DNA of 64,000 bases from Tanypteryx hageni. Taxonomy: Eukaryota > Arthropoda > Insecta > Odonata > Petaluridae. Position 1 is the stretch's first letter, and each line of letters starts with the position of its first letter. Both the position numbers and the translations under genes were made by a program. Location of the stretch: contig CM054117.1 in NCBI GenBank assembly GCA_028673005.1, positions 36,100,061 to 36,164,060 on the forward strand, written 5' to 3'. This document shows, in pieces, positions 24,086-34,905 of the stretch. The notes beneath the pieces are model-generated. The model ran no database searches and was not told where the DNA came from. It was given only the letters and a program-made list of their open reading frames with translations.

Positions 24086-26370
24086 AATTAGATAATTAAA
24101 GCATGCTTTCTCTCATTACCGCCCAAAAAGGGAACTGCGTCGTTCTATTCAACAATGCCAAAAGATCGGCTTTGATTAATTCTGACGGAAAAGGAGGAAC
24201 TACAGGACGGGAAGTGAATTCAAGTACAACACCTGCGATGAATTTTATCTGAAATTGTTAGGCTGAAAAGTCGACAATTTTCGACCCGTTACCATACACG
24301 TTGCTTAGTTTTATGCTTCGCGCGAGAATAGCTCTCGGAAGCTATGCAGAGGCTAAAGTTAAAATTGAAACTAGAATTTCGGATAGTATCAGAAATCAAA
24401 TCGCTGCTTAATAAAAGATGACCTATTGAAACAAAGAAGTATGACCGACTAAGAATGTAAACGACTAATTATTTTGACCGATGAATTGCTTCAAAGCGCT
24501 GATATCCTACAAGAAACAAAGAGACGTGTTCAACACAGTATACTGATGTCAAATAGATATATTCATGTCAAATAGAAACATGAAATTTAACTATACAATA
24601 AAATAAAAACAGGGATGGCACCAAACAAATAAACTTATCCACCGATGTTCACTGCGATTTGCTTCTACTCTCTGCCACAGTGTGAATTTCTGTCCCATAA
24701 CCGACCGTAAAAATATCTTAAAGCAATCCCTAAGCATTACAAACAACAATAACCTTCGGAATCTCTTTACCGAGCGAATACAAATTTCATTTATCAAAAC
24801 TAAAAATTCCTAAAAATCTCACCAAAGTAGCATCATGGCAGCTCCGGCGATCGAAACCCTAACTTTAAGAAATCCTACAATTCGGTATCGGAAGAGAATA
24901 TCCGATACGAGAGCTAACCCTGTACGGCTCGCCTAAAAATAAAAAATGAAACCAAATCGTAAGGTGCGACTCACTGATACAATAAAAAAATGACAAAAAG
25001 AAAGTGATCCAATAAAAAAATGACAAAAAGAAAACAGAAAAGAACATATAGGGCTCGGAACCTAATAACGGAAGCGAAGGAAACCTTCGGCTACGAGGAA
25101 AAAATAAAAGACGCGAAAACATTTCCGAGGAAAGAAAGAAAGAGGAGGGACGCTTGACTGGAGGTGTTGGGTGCGGATGAAGGCGTGTCTCGAGGAATCG
25201 GCCTAGTAAGGCGGCGGATACGAGTGGAAGGGAACGGAAGGGGGTGTAAAGGGAAACTCCTCAAAGTCCGCGGTTCACGTTACGGAAAGGAACTGGGTCA
25301 GTCAAGAGACATATTAGGAGGTTTTGAAATAAAAGAACGGGAAATGAGGAGAGATGGTATGAAGGTGAGAGCATAAGAGTAAAAGGACGGGTGACATATG
25401 AAGACTGCGAAACAACACCTCGCCGGCATCGCACGTCAACTATGAGGTACAAACACCAATGTGGAATTATGTCGGCAAAATCACGTGCAAAACGGATAAA
25501 GCTAAGTAAAGCGCCAGGATAAAAAGATTGTGAGACGTAATTACGAATGCCACTTCCTGACCGCGAACTGGAAGATAGAGCCTTAAAGATTGTTTTTTTC
25601 TATTTTTAATGGTTGTAGACGCGAGAAAAGTGGAAGGCATTCTTAAAACGAGACCCAGAATGCTCTTCAACTAAACAGAAAGAGAGACGTTCAACGTATC
25701 GGCAGCGCTTTAAAAAATAGATATTTTAAATGCTTACGTTTTCGTAAGGTTAATGACAAAGGAATGCGATTATATAAAACGGGCTATCGTGAATGTATTA
25801 TACCTTGTTAATATATTCAACCATTTCGGTGCATAAAGAAACACTACCTTTAGATGGGCATGTTTTTAAGAAATAGGCAGTATAACAGAAAATAAAGACC
25901 TGGCAACAGGAACTGACGTGCTACGTTTACTGTACTAATATAATTATCAGCTGCGTTAATTATTAACACCAAAGATAACACAAAATTAATCGCAATAACT
26001 GTCAAGGTAGGTTTTCGGTAATAAAATACGATCGACAATTATGGAATTCAAAAGTAAGAAATATACGAAGGGGAAAAATAAGAAGTATAAAATACCTGCT
26101 ACAAAAAAACGGAGAAAATCGGAACGGACAAAAGAGGAAAGCGAAGTTTTCGAGCGAGGGGGAAGAAAATGATGAAAGTAATACGAATAAGGAGGTTTTG
26201 AAGCAAAACATATATAATGGAACATCGACACGGAGCAGTATGGTTGAGAAAAGAGGGCAGAAAAAGTCTGGGAAAGAAAATGATTAACGGTGCGGAATCT
26301 TTCGAAGACTAAAGCCGAAAAAGACGATGCACGTTAAATATTTCTTTGCATTGTAATGTAATGTACAGCA
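24086..26370. other. Anonymous AT-rich stretch
   Basis: No gene is recognised. A two-copy 30-bp tandem duplication (CAATAAAAAAATGACAAAAA core) starts at about 24976 and 25006. Minus-strand frames around 24865-25122 and 25986-26231 are short hydrophobic-looking runs arising from A/T-rich DNA. Confidence 0.55.
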
Positions 26371-26791
26371 CCTATATTAATAAAATTGAAATTGTCTGTC
26401 TGTTTGTTTGTTACCGCTTCATGCAAAATCGTCTGAACGGGTTTTCATTAAACTTGCAGGGTATCTTTAGGATGGTCCAACTTAAAATATAGGCTATTTA
26501 GCGTAGCCAAAATATTTTTGGTGGGGGGGTTTGAGTGAAGGAGGGTACATACTTTTTTGAAGAAAACCGTGGTTTGTGGCACATCATTTTAACGGTTTTT
26601 GAAGAGCTGAATCCAAAAATGTAACTTTCTTATACACTTGGTCTGACCGATGTGAGAGATCAAGACTAGGGCAGAAGGGGTCGGGCGGCGGAGTAACCCA
26701 CTACCACGCGCTAGCTTGTTGTGGCTCAGGGCTGTCTTCATCCAACCTCCGTACTGGACGAACTATCGCTCTCTTAACTGATACTAGATTG

Positions 26792-26941
26792 AACAATTTT
26801 TGAAACGAGAAAAAAGTCTGCTATGACCGGGAATTGAACCCGGGTCTTCCACTTGCCGGGCGGATATTCTACCTCTGAACTATCGTAGCAGAACATTTTC
26901 TCTCGTTTCTGAACACGGATGTTTCCCAATTTCAATCAATT
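26792..26941 (-). mobile_element. tRNA-bearing insertion with a 13-bp direct repeat
   Basis: The 13-mer TGATACTAGATTG stands directly on both sides (26779-26791 and 26942-26954), as expected for a target-site duplication. The 150 bases between them contain, on the minus strand, a leader of about 51 bases, a 72-base tRNA-like sequence (26819-26890), a T6 tract and a short tail. The leader and tail also form an inverted repeat (GAAACGAGA-type words next to each acceptor strand). It may be a tRNA-derived SINE or a retroposed pol III transcript. There is no poly(A) tail. Confidence 0.6.
26819..26890 (-). tRNA. tRNA-like gene or pseudogene, glycine-tRNA-like body
   Basis: Read on the minus strand it starts TGCTACG and ends CATAGCA, giving 6 of 7 acceptor pairs. 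The A box TAGTTCAGAGG and B box GGTTCAATTCC match RNA polymerase III promoter consensus. The T arm CCGGG/CCCGG is perfect. The anticodon stem TCCGC/GTGGA pairs fully and encloses loop CCGGCAA. The loop places GGC at the anticodon (alanine), with C instead of T at position 33, while the body resembles tRNA-Gly. That conflict and the mismatched acceptor suggest a pseudogene or a SINE head. A T6 terminator lies just downstream (26810-26815). Confidence 0.6.
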
Positions 26942-26961
26942 TGATACTAGATTGTTTTAAG

Positions 26962-27314
26962 CTATGTAATGGGACTCGATTGCAAGTAAAAATCCTCCAA
27001 AAGAACGTCATTGAGGTGCCAATTTTAACGGGATGCGATCAAGGGGAATCGGTCTTCATCCCCCGGACACTCCTTATACCAATTCTGTTTCGCCATGACG
27101 ATTAATAAGGCACAGGGGCAGACGCTCCGAATAGCAGGTGTTGACTCACGATCAAGCTGCTTCTCACACGGGCAGCTTTATGTGACTTGCTCGAGGGTGA
27201 GTAGCACCAGGAATCTGTTTGTTTGTGCCCCCGATGAAAAAAACCAAACATATCGTGTATAAAGAAGCGTTGAACTTATGTGAACTACCTGACGTCCCGG
27301 GCAACACCAGGTAA
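26962..27314 (+). pseudogene. Helitron Pif1-like helicase, C-terminal fragment
   Basis: One frame from 26962 reads LCNGTRLQVKILQKNVIE, then ILTGCDQGESVFIPR; a second frame from about 27083 reads CFAMTINKAQGQTL and later FSHGQLYVTCSR and VYKEALNL. These are the characteristic last motifs of the Helitron helicase (a superfamily 1B DNA helicase that unwinds donor DNA during rolling-circle transposition). Between IPR and CFAMTINK about 10-15 residues and the frame are lost, so a small deletion broke the gene. The upstream helicase and Rep domains are absent. The coding remnant runs into the element's 3' end. Confidence 0.85.
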
Positions 27315-27323
27315 TACAGCTAG

Positions 27324-28110
27324 TTGGATATAAAGATAAACGAGGTAACATTTAAAGAGAACGTTGTGAGGGAGAACAATGCATATAGAACGGTGAGGAA
27401 ATCGAATCGAGGTAACGAGGAGCGGTTGACCGAGAAGAGATGAAGAGAAAGGGAAAATTCATCGGAGGAGAGAAAGGGAAAATTCATCGGGGGAGAGAAA
27501 GAGAGAATAATCGAAAAACGAGGACGTCGGGGAAAGCGAACTATTTTTTAAGATCGACCAGGGAAAACCGAAAGCTAAGAAAAGGACGTTTAAGGAGGGA
27601 AGAAAAGCCAATGGTAACGAAAATAAAAAATAGCAGATCTTGGAGAGAGCGCGAAAGAGAGAAAAGGGGAGGGATAGAGAACGAGAGAAATGAAAAAAAT
27701 ATCCCCAGAGAGAGAGAGAGAGGAGGGAGAAAAATGGAGAGGAAGTTGGTTTCAACCAGTCACTTACAAAAACTGAACAAGAAAAAAGAGGAAGGGAAGA
27801 TAGGGAGGAATAAAAAGATATGAGAGCCTAAAACTTAAAAGATACGAAGTGATAAAAAGAGTGAAAAGGGGTGAGTTTTAGAGGGGATAGAAAAATGAGA
27901 TTTACCGACGGGGATGAGAGAGAGACGAATGGGGGATGGGAAAGGAACACGAGAAAAAAAGAAAATCGGGGGAAAGAGGAGCTTCGTGACGCATGAGGGG
28001 GAGAAACGAGGGGTGGAAGATAGAGAGGGGTGATACTGCGAAGAAAACAAAAAGAGAAACGGAAAGTTCTTTGAAGCGAATTTCCTCTGCCAATTCCGAA
28101 TCGGTGGATA
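27324..28110. other. Purine-rich anonymous stretch
   Basis: Mostly A/G on the plus strand. A 25-bp segment (AGAGAAAGGGAAAATTCATC core) is tandemly duplicated starting at 27444 and 27469. (GA)n appears near 27706-27722. Long frames on both strands arise from the bias. Confidence 0.6.
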
Positions 28111-28114
28111 GCCA

Positions 28115-28365
28115 TGAGAGAGGGAGAGAAAGGATGGGGGAGAGAAGGGATGGAGGGAGAGAAGGGATGGAGGGAGAGAAGGGATGGAGGGAGAGAAGGG
28201 ATGGAGGGAGAGAAGGGATGGAGGGAGAATAGGGATGGAGGGAGAGAAGGGATGGAGGGAGAGAAAGGATGGAGGGAAAGGATGGAGGGAGAGAAGGGAT
28301 GGAGGGAGAGAAGGGATGGAGGGAGAGAAGGGATGGAGGGAGATAAGGGATGGAAGGAGAGCGGG
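28115..28365. repeat. 17-bp minisatellite, about 14 units
   Basis: The unit AGGGATGGAGGGAGAGA (17 bp) is repeated with few changes; single variants include one unit shortened near 28265-28283. Because 17 is not a multiple of three, all frames are sampled, producing the Ser/Pro/Leu/His-rich 203-238-codon minus-strand frames, which I reject as genes. Confidence 0.95.
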
Positions 28366-28890
28366 AAGAAGAATAAGGGTGACGAAGGCGAGAGAGACGA
28401 AAAAACAGTTGAAGACCGATGTGGCACGGCGGTGACAAGAGACTGAGGAAAAGAGAGAGGGAGATATGCCCGTGAAGGATGGCGAGAGAGGAAAAGACTT
28501 GAAGGAAAAGCACGAGTCGCTTTTGACCAAGGAAAAGAATTCATGTTCGATTTTCTGAAGCTAGTACTTGACGGTAGGTGATTATGAATTGCGGCGGAGA
28601 CTTTTTCAAATGGCCATTACGCTACCACAGGTCTAAAAATGTGGTAATATGTGTTAATGAAGTCATAACCTTAAACCATGCAGTAAAACATAGGTTCATT
28701 CATGGAATAATGGACTTATACGTTCACCGTGATTATTACAAAGGCACTTAAATGTAAAATCAAATGAATCCTAGTGCGCTCACAAATTTAGGACAAAGGT
28801 TCAGATATCGAATTTGAAATACTCATATGACTTAATTTTAAGCCAAAGTTATATTCCTCAGGTCTAGCAATTAATTTTAACAAGATCGGA
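28366..28890. other. Anonymous stretch
   Basis: Purine-rich to about 28500, then AT-rich. Nothing recognisable is present. Confidence 0.5.
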
Positions 28891-28893
28891 AAG

Positions 28894-29350
28894 GTGTACT
28901 CCATGTCGGAGTACACAGTTTCCAAATGCGTTCTTTGAGATTTCACAATGTTCTCAATATTTCTCACTCAGATGAGTACATATTTAACGAGAAGCTAGCG
29001 AGGTACGATGTATAATACGTGTGTCCTTATGTAAAGTTGTCGTTATTATTGTCCGATTTTAACCAAAATTTGAAGCGGTCAAACAATTTTAGCAAAACTC
29101 CCTAATACCAAATTTCATCAAAATACGTCCGGCGGTTCCCGAGTTGAAACAAAGGAGCATCGTGTAAAGGAGTCGAAATTGTTGTCCGATTTTAACCAAA
29201 ATTGGAATCGGTCGACCAATTTTAGCAAAACTCCCCTATACCAAATTTTATCAAAATACGTTCAGCGGTTCCCGAGTTTTAACATTAGGACGGACGGACG
29301 GGAACGATCTCCCTCTCCTATATGCGTTCACTTCGTGCAAAGAACGCATA
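28894..29350. mobile_element. MITE-like repeat with internal 133-bp tandem duplication
   Basis: ATGCGTTCTTTG at 28926-28937 is inverted as CAAAGAACGCAT at 29338-29349. The right end folds on itself (TATGCGTTC 29321-29329 with GAACGCATA 29342-29350). Left of the first copy is a perfect 9-bp hairpin (GTGTACTCC / GGAGTACAC, 28894-28916). Inside, a unit starting TGTCCGATTTTAACCAAAAT occurs twice, at about 29050 and 29183 (133-bp period), each ending in GCGGTTCCCGAGTT, then GGACGGACGGACGGG. No coding capacity is seen. The family is not assigned and the exact outer limits are uncertain. Confidence 0.55.
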
Positions 29351-29914
29351 ATAATTTAATACCGCGATGGACATCAATTCTCACCATCACCTCCTCCTCC
29401 ATCAAATCCCTAACATACGCCGATGTAAACAAATTTTACCTTTTCGAAAAATAATAAGAAATTTTTCAATGATTGCGGAAAGTATAAAAACGCGTGAATG
29501 AAAGAGGAAAAACAGTTTTGAATAACCACTATGCGTAAGAAATGATCCACTGTTAAAGGAACAAAAGAGTGACGACAAACGCACGCACCACCTTCAAAAA
29601 CGCCTACGGGTTTCATCACACACATTTTTGCGCACAAACGATCCACAAACAAAAGAGAGGATTACGAAGTACTAAATTAACTCGGTCGTTATCTTGATTG
29701 GGGATGATGAAAATAACGCGACTCGCGAAAATCATAAAAAAGGAAAGGAAGAGAAAGAGAACAAAACGCCTACAAAAAGTAGAGAGATCGAGGAAGGGGA
29801 GGGGGAGAGATGGAGATAGAGTGAGGAGCTTCGGAAAAAAGTCGCAAATGACTGGGGAAAAAATCGGACCACGGGGGAAAATTCGAATGGCTACGGAAGG
29901 AGAAAGAGAGGGGA
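29351..29914. other. Anonymous stretch
   Basis: AT-rich sequence then increasingly purine-rich DNA leading into the next minisatellite. No gene or RNA is seen. Confidence 0.5.
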
Positions 29915-30160
29915 GGGAGGGATGGATGGAAGGAAGGGATGGATGGAAGGGGATGGATGGATGGAAGGGGAGGGATGGATGGAAGGGGAGGGATGGATGG
30001 AAGGGGAGGGATGGATGGAAGGGGAGGGATGGATGGAAGGGGAGGGATGGAAGGAAGGGGAGGGATGGAAGGAAGGGGAGGGATGGAAGGAAGGGGAGGG
30101 ATGGAAGGAAGGGGAGGGATGGAAGGAAGGGGAGGGATGGATGGAAGGGGAGAGAGATGG
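29915..30160. repeat. 18-bp minisatellite, about 12 units
   Basis: The unit GGGGAGGGATGGATGGAA (18 bp) changes to a variant with GGAAGGAA in the second half (about 30040-30130). The unit length is a multiple of three, so each frame shows a fixed 6-residue repeat such as MDGRGG. There is still no sign of a real gene because all six frames are open and no flanking domain exists. Confidence 0.95.
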
Positions 30161-32635
30161 AGGGAATGAAGCCGGAGAAAGTGCGGGAGGTGGTGTGGGG
30201 GAAGAAGGGTTGGGAAAGACTGAAAGGTAATTGAGAGAATTAATGCGGGAACTGGAGGAGAAGAAAGAGAAGTGTGCAGGAATATAAGACGGAAGAGAGG
30301 GAGGCGGGAGGTTGATTCGGAAGAGGAGGATGGGGGAGAGATGTGGGAGGGGTAAGTTAAAGGGAGGAATGGGGAGAGAGAAAGAAGGAAAAAGGCAAAA
30401 TGGGCCATGAGCGGGACATTTTCCCTTCCCTTTTTTCCCTAAAAATAGTTTCCGACAGAAGGGCATTAAGGAATACGGGGGACTGGGGCGAGAAAAAGGT
30501 TCGCGAGGAAAAGGGAGAAGAGGATAGACGGAGGAGGATGGTTCAGGGACGGAAGAGGAGGGAGAGTGGGGTCCAGAGAGGGAGGGGCGAGAGAAAAGAT
30601 CGAAATGAGATGGAAATGTAAAAAAGACGAAATAATAAAATTCCCCCGAGGAAAAAAGGAGGAGAGACAAGACTATATGGGTTGGATATTATTATTATTA
30701 TTCAAAGGGATGAAAAGGGAATTGGGACATCAGGAAGCGCAGGGAAATGAGGACGGGAGAAAGTTATGAAAGGAGAAAAGGGAAGATATTCGGAAAGCAG
30801 AACTAGTGTATTGGAATTCATATTAAAGGTTTGGAAACAATGGCGTCTTCGAGAAAAGCGCCGAGAGATCTTTCTGCATCGAAACGCACGAATATTTCCA
30901 ACCCGCGGATGTTTTACGAGCGGGAGCGACAAGTTAATGTAAAGATAATGACGAAGATAAAAGGGAATAAACACGAGAATCGAACGGAAGAACACAATGC
31001 GGAGGTAAAGGAGGCCATCTAGGGATATTTTCATTCATTCTCGGTTTCAGCTCTGTAGAAAAGAAAACTATGAATACCTAATAAGAATTTTGACAAATAT
31101 GGTGAACAGTTGATAAGTCGATGCTTCTATCTTCGCTAATTTTAATTTTAATACGTGCAGCGAAAATTACGCAAGTTCTTTAAACGAAAGTTAAAAAAGT
31201 TAAGAAATATTGAAAATAGTATTTCGGCGTGGCACAATTCGAGCTATTATGGGCAGACAGACGGCGAATAACCTTGTGCGTAAAAAGTTGCTGACCGCAT
31301 AAACAGGAACAAATACAAACGCTTTTTTAGAGAAAACAGGAAAATCTCAATAGAGATATGATAGAATGGTTGCTTTAGCGATTCTCGTAATACGATGGGC
31401 AGCTGGGAAAAATGAAAATATCATGGAAAAGGAATAGAAAGACGCGGGAAAAGGCAAAGCGAAAAAATAAGCATAAAAAAATCAAGATCAGTGCACCGAA
31501 TCCTTCTTCCGTCCCTTATGCCTCCGGTTGCTTTCCCAAGGGCCACCTAGACCGAGATTCGAATGGCGTAGAACAATCACGTATGAGGAGGTGGGGGGAG
31601 CGAAAGAGCTGGCGGAGGCGGCATCGACTCCTAGCTTCCTTGAGAGAGGAAGCAGGGAAGAAAGGATCGGAAAAGGTCGGGGAGGGAGGGAGAAGAGAGG
31701 TGAGAGATTCTGAAAAGGGGAGGGAAGGAAATTGAGAGGTGAAATCCTGAGTTTCTCTATCCGCAGCCGAGTCTACGTAATGACAAGTTCCCTCGTATAA
31801 GGATCCGACACGCGGAAGACAGAGGGAAGGTATTTCGGATAGCTCAATGAGATTGGATTGTTACAATACGCACTCTTTGTAAAGTTGGCGTGGGAAAAAT
31901 AGCTTCCCTAGATATTATCGATCCTCGCTCGGAGGGCTCGTTTTGCTTTTGTTTGAAATGAAAAAAACACAAATAAACTGGGTTCGGATGAGGGAAAAAT
32001 GACTTTCATCTCGGATCTCTACGCGCGAGTTTTAGATGGCGCAATAACGCGACAATTTGAAAATTCTTAAGTCTGATAACGCCTTCGACAGAGGTTTTCG
32101 AATGGAACACGAAATAAGAATACTAATGCAATCATTTTCCGTAATTATAGGCGGTATTGGTAGACGTTATAAAAGGCAACGAGCAAAATAAGGGTCGCGA
32201 AAAATTCTGCATAGTAAGTAAAACAGTAAAAACCATACCAAAACCCCCTCAATTACGACACATTCCATACTCAAGTTCGTATATCCCTGGACTCACCAAT
32301 ACATTCGAAATAAAGGAATAAAATAAAACACCTTTCTCGGAACTTGCTAACTCAACCCTACAACAAAACTTCCCTTTAAGCCATGCCAGGAGGAAGAAAG
32401 TCGAGAAGAGCGGGTAAAAAGCAAGGGGTAGACAGAGTGTGGTGCTACGGCTATTTGGTCGCAGAAAATGGGACGGGGAGAGCCGATTGGACAGATGGGC
32501 TCCAACGGATCAAGGACCAAAACGATATTGTTCAGGGCGGAGACTAGAGAGGAGTGGGAAAGAAACGCTGAGGCGACATAGGACGAGGAGAGCGGGCCTG
32601 AAGAGACAAGGAGAGAAAGAGATAGAGAGCCATTT
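30161..32635. other. Purine-rich then mixed anonymous stretch
   Basis: 30161-30770 and 31600-31740 are purine-rich. The rest is mixed or AT-rich. An (ATT)n-like run lies at about 30689-30701. No gene is recognised among the short frames. Confidence 0.55.
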
Positions 32636-32639
32636 GAAA

Positions 32640-33480
32640 ATCGAAGGGAGGGAGGGGAAAGAGGGAGCGAGGGGAAAGAGGGAGCGAGGGGAAAGAGGGA
32701 GCGAGGGAGGGGAAAGAGGGAGCGAGGGAGGGAAAAGAGGGAGCGAGGGAGGGAAAAGAGGGAGCGAGGGAGGGAAAAGAGGGAGCGAGGGAGGGAAAAG
32801 AGGGAGCGAGGGAGGGAAAAGAGGGAGCGAGGGAGGGAAAAGAGGGAGCGAGGGAGGGAAAAGAGGGAGCGAGGGAGGGAAAAGAGGGAGGGAGAGAGGG
32901 AAAAGAGGGAGGGAGTGAAAAGAGGGAGGGAGGGGGTGGAAAGAGGGAGGAAGGGAAAAAGGGAGGAATGGAAAAGAGGGAGGAAGGGAAAAGAGGGAGG
33001 AAGGGAAAAGAGGGAGGAAGGGAAAAGAGGGAGGAAGGGAAAAGAGGGAGGAAGGGAAAAGAGGGAGGAAGGGAAAAGAGGGAGGAGGGAAAAGAGGGAG
33101 GAAGGGAAAAGAGGGAGGAAGGGAAAAGAGGGAGGAAGGGAAAAGAGGGAGGAAGGGAAAAGAGGGAGGAAGGGAAAAGAGGGAGGAAGGGAAAAGAGGG
33201 AGGAAGGGAAAAGAGGGAGGAAGGGAAAAGAGGAAGGAAGGGAAAAGAGGAAGGAAGGGAAAAGAGGGAGGAAGGGAAAAGAGGGAGGAAGGGAAAAGAG
33301 GGAGGAAGGGAAAAGAGGGAGGAAGGGAAAAGAGGGAGGAAGGGAAAAGAGGGAGGAAGGGAAAAGAGGGAGGGAGGGAAAAGAGGGAGGGAGGGAAAAG
33401 AGGGAGGGGAAAGGGGGAGGGAGGGGAAAGGGGGAGGGAGGGGAAAGAGGGAGAGAAAGAGTAGGAACGGGAGAAGATGG
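32640..33480. repeat. Compound minisatellite: 21-bp block then 17-bp block
   Basis: From about 32700 to 32890 the unit is AAAAGAGGGAGCGAGGGAGGG (21 bp). After a transition (32890-32970) the unit is AAAAGAGGGAGGAAGGG (17 bp), about 24 copies to about 33370, with GGAAGGAAGG variants near 33235-33260. The end is degenerate. The 474- and 326-codon minus-strand frames and the glycine/lysine/arginine-rich plus frames are products of stop-free purine repeats. Confidence 0.95.
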
Positions 33481-34688
33481 GTGAGGGCAATTGTTGATGT
33501 CGGGGGGACCAGGGTTACTAATGCGGGCGAGGACAGGTGGCTCCACCACGAGGGATTCTGTAGAGGCTAGGAAGGAGACCGGGAGGGGGTGGAAGAGGGG
33601 AGGGAGGCGGTAGAAAGAGGAGCAAAGGGATAGAGACGGAAAAAAGGGGCGAAGACAAACGAGGGTAAGTTCTAAGGTGGACGACCCGAAGAGGGAGATG
33701 TTAAATAGATGGACCGCATTGGACGATGGGAAGGGGTCAAAAACTCTTTGGCCGGCCTTCCTCTCGCACACATCGCCATGGGAACACCTGGCCGTTTCCC
33801 ATCGAAAATGTAACTGCTAGTCTGATTCGACGCAAAATCGACCCTTGGGCCGCTCTCGCTATCGCTTTCTTTCTCCTTTCCCTTCATCTGTTTCAAAAAA
33901 TGGGACGAGTCGAGAAACGCTGTCGGGATAAAAACCTGTGGATAAACGTTTCGGTGACAGGGACACAGTTGTTTCAATTTTTCGCCTTTTATAAAAATAA
34001 AACGAGATAATCGAAGAGCTAATCGAGATGGCGTGCGAGCAGTTGACAGCGACAGCGATGCTCGGATCGACAAAGAATTCCGAATGTAACTTGTAAAAAT
34101 ATCTTAAGCTAACTTGTTGGCATATAAAAATCTATAAATTCAATTTCTGTACATAAAAATGTTTTTCTTTCTCAAATTAATGACGGTATTACTGGGACAA
34201 AAAAATACACTATGCTTGAATTACCTTATAGTATGTAACAAAATAGAATAATTGCTTCTAATGCCACTAAAATTACCAAAATGTTTCTATAATTTCGCTG
34301 CGTAAGCAAAGCAAGATCGGATCTCATACGTACTGGCCAAATGATTAATACGATCTTTCTCGTTGATCATCATATAAGTCCTCGCTATGAAAAAGTTCCG
34401 TCGATGGCGGGATAGTCACCCAAAACGAAAAATCCAAATGACAGCCATCTCCTCCTACGTGCGGCGATATCGCGCGCCGCTCCCGTTAAAACTAAGCCGC
34501 CAAGACGTAGGGAAACGCCCGATGCGATCCATATCCCGTCCATCAAACTCGCGGCTTAAAACGGATTGAACCATTGGCTTAGCGAAGAAGCGGGGACGCG
34601 CAGAGATACGGAGCACAGCGAGTGAGGGTTGACCCATCACAGAATTAACGCGCGGATCGAGCAAGAGGGAGGGAAATGGGGAAGGAGT
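33481..34688. other. Anonymous stretch, CpG-containing
   Basis: Mixed sequence with CpG-rich parts at 33730-33860 and 34400-34640 and an AT-rich middle. Frames are short and unrecognised. No mobile element is found. Confidence 0.5.
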
Positions 34689-34690
34689 GG

Positions 34691-34905
34691 AGGGAGGAAA
34701 AGGGGTTGAGGGCTGAGGGAGGAAAAGGGGTTGAGGGCTGAGGGAGGAAAAGGGGTTGAGGGCTGAGGGAGGAAAAGGGGTTGAGGGCTGAGGGAGGAAA
34801 AGGGGTTGAGAGCAGAGGGAGGAAAAGGGGTTGATAGCTGAGGGAGGAAAAGGGGTTGATGGCTGAGGTAGGAAAAGGGGTTGAGGGCTGAGGGAGGAGA
34901 AAAGG
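34691..34905. repeat. 25-bp minisatellite, about 8 units
   Basis: The unit starts AGGGAGGAAAAGGGGTTGAG and continues GGCTG (25 bp), with units at 34691, 34716 and onward. Single-base variants replace GGGCTG by AGCAG, TAGCTG or TGGCTG in the right-hand copies. The Pro/Ser/Leu-rich 121-codon minus-strand frame is a repeat artefact. Confidence 0.95.

Larger units (their letters stand above)
26371..27323 (+). mobile_element. Decayed non-autonomous Helitron
   Basis: The left end reads CCTATATTAATAAAATTG then GTCTGTCTGTTTGTTTG, matching the usual Helitron start apart from CC instead of TC, and is preceded by A. The right end is CTAG at 27320-27323 followed by T, the standard Helitron 3' end between A and T of the target. 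Just before it lies a short stem (ACCTG/CAGGT, 27287-27312). The element carries only the C-terminal part of a Pif1-type Helitron helicase (26962-27270) and lacks the Rep domain, so it cannot move on its own. A 150-bp tRNA-bearing insertion sits inside it. Confidence 0.8.

Noticed and set aside
29770..30670. Frames with regular PSIPPLPSIPPL or MDGRGG repeats
   Set aside because: The 18-bp unit is a multiple of three, so any frame looks like a regular peptide repeat; no start context, domain or flanking exon supports a protein.
32347..33771. 474-codon minus-strand frame rich in Phe/Ser/Leu/Pro
   Set aside because: It spans the compound 21/17-bp purine array; flanks have no domain and all six frames are open across the array.
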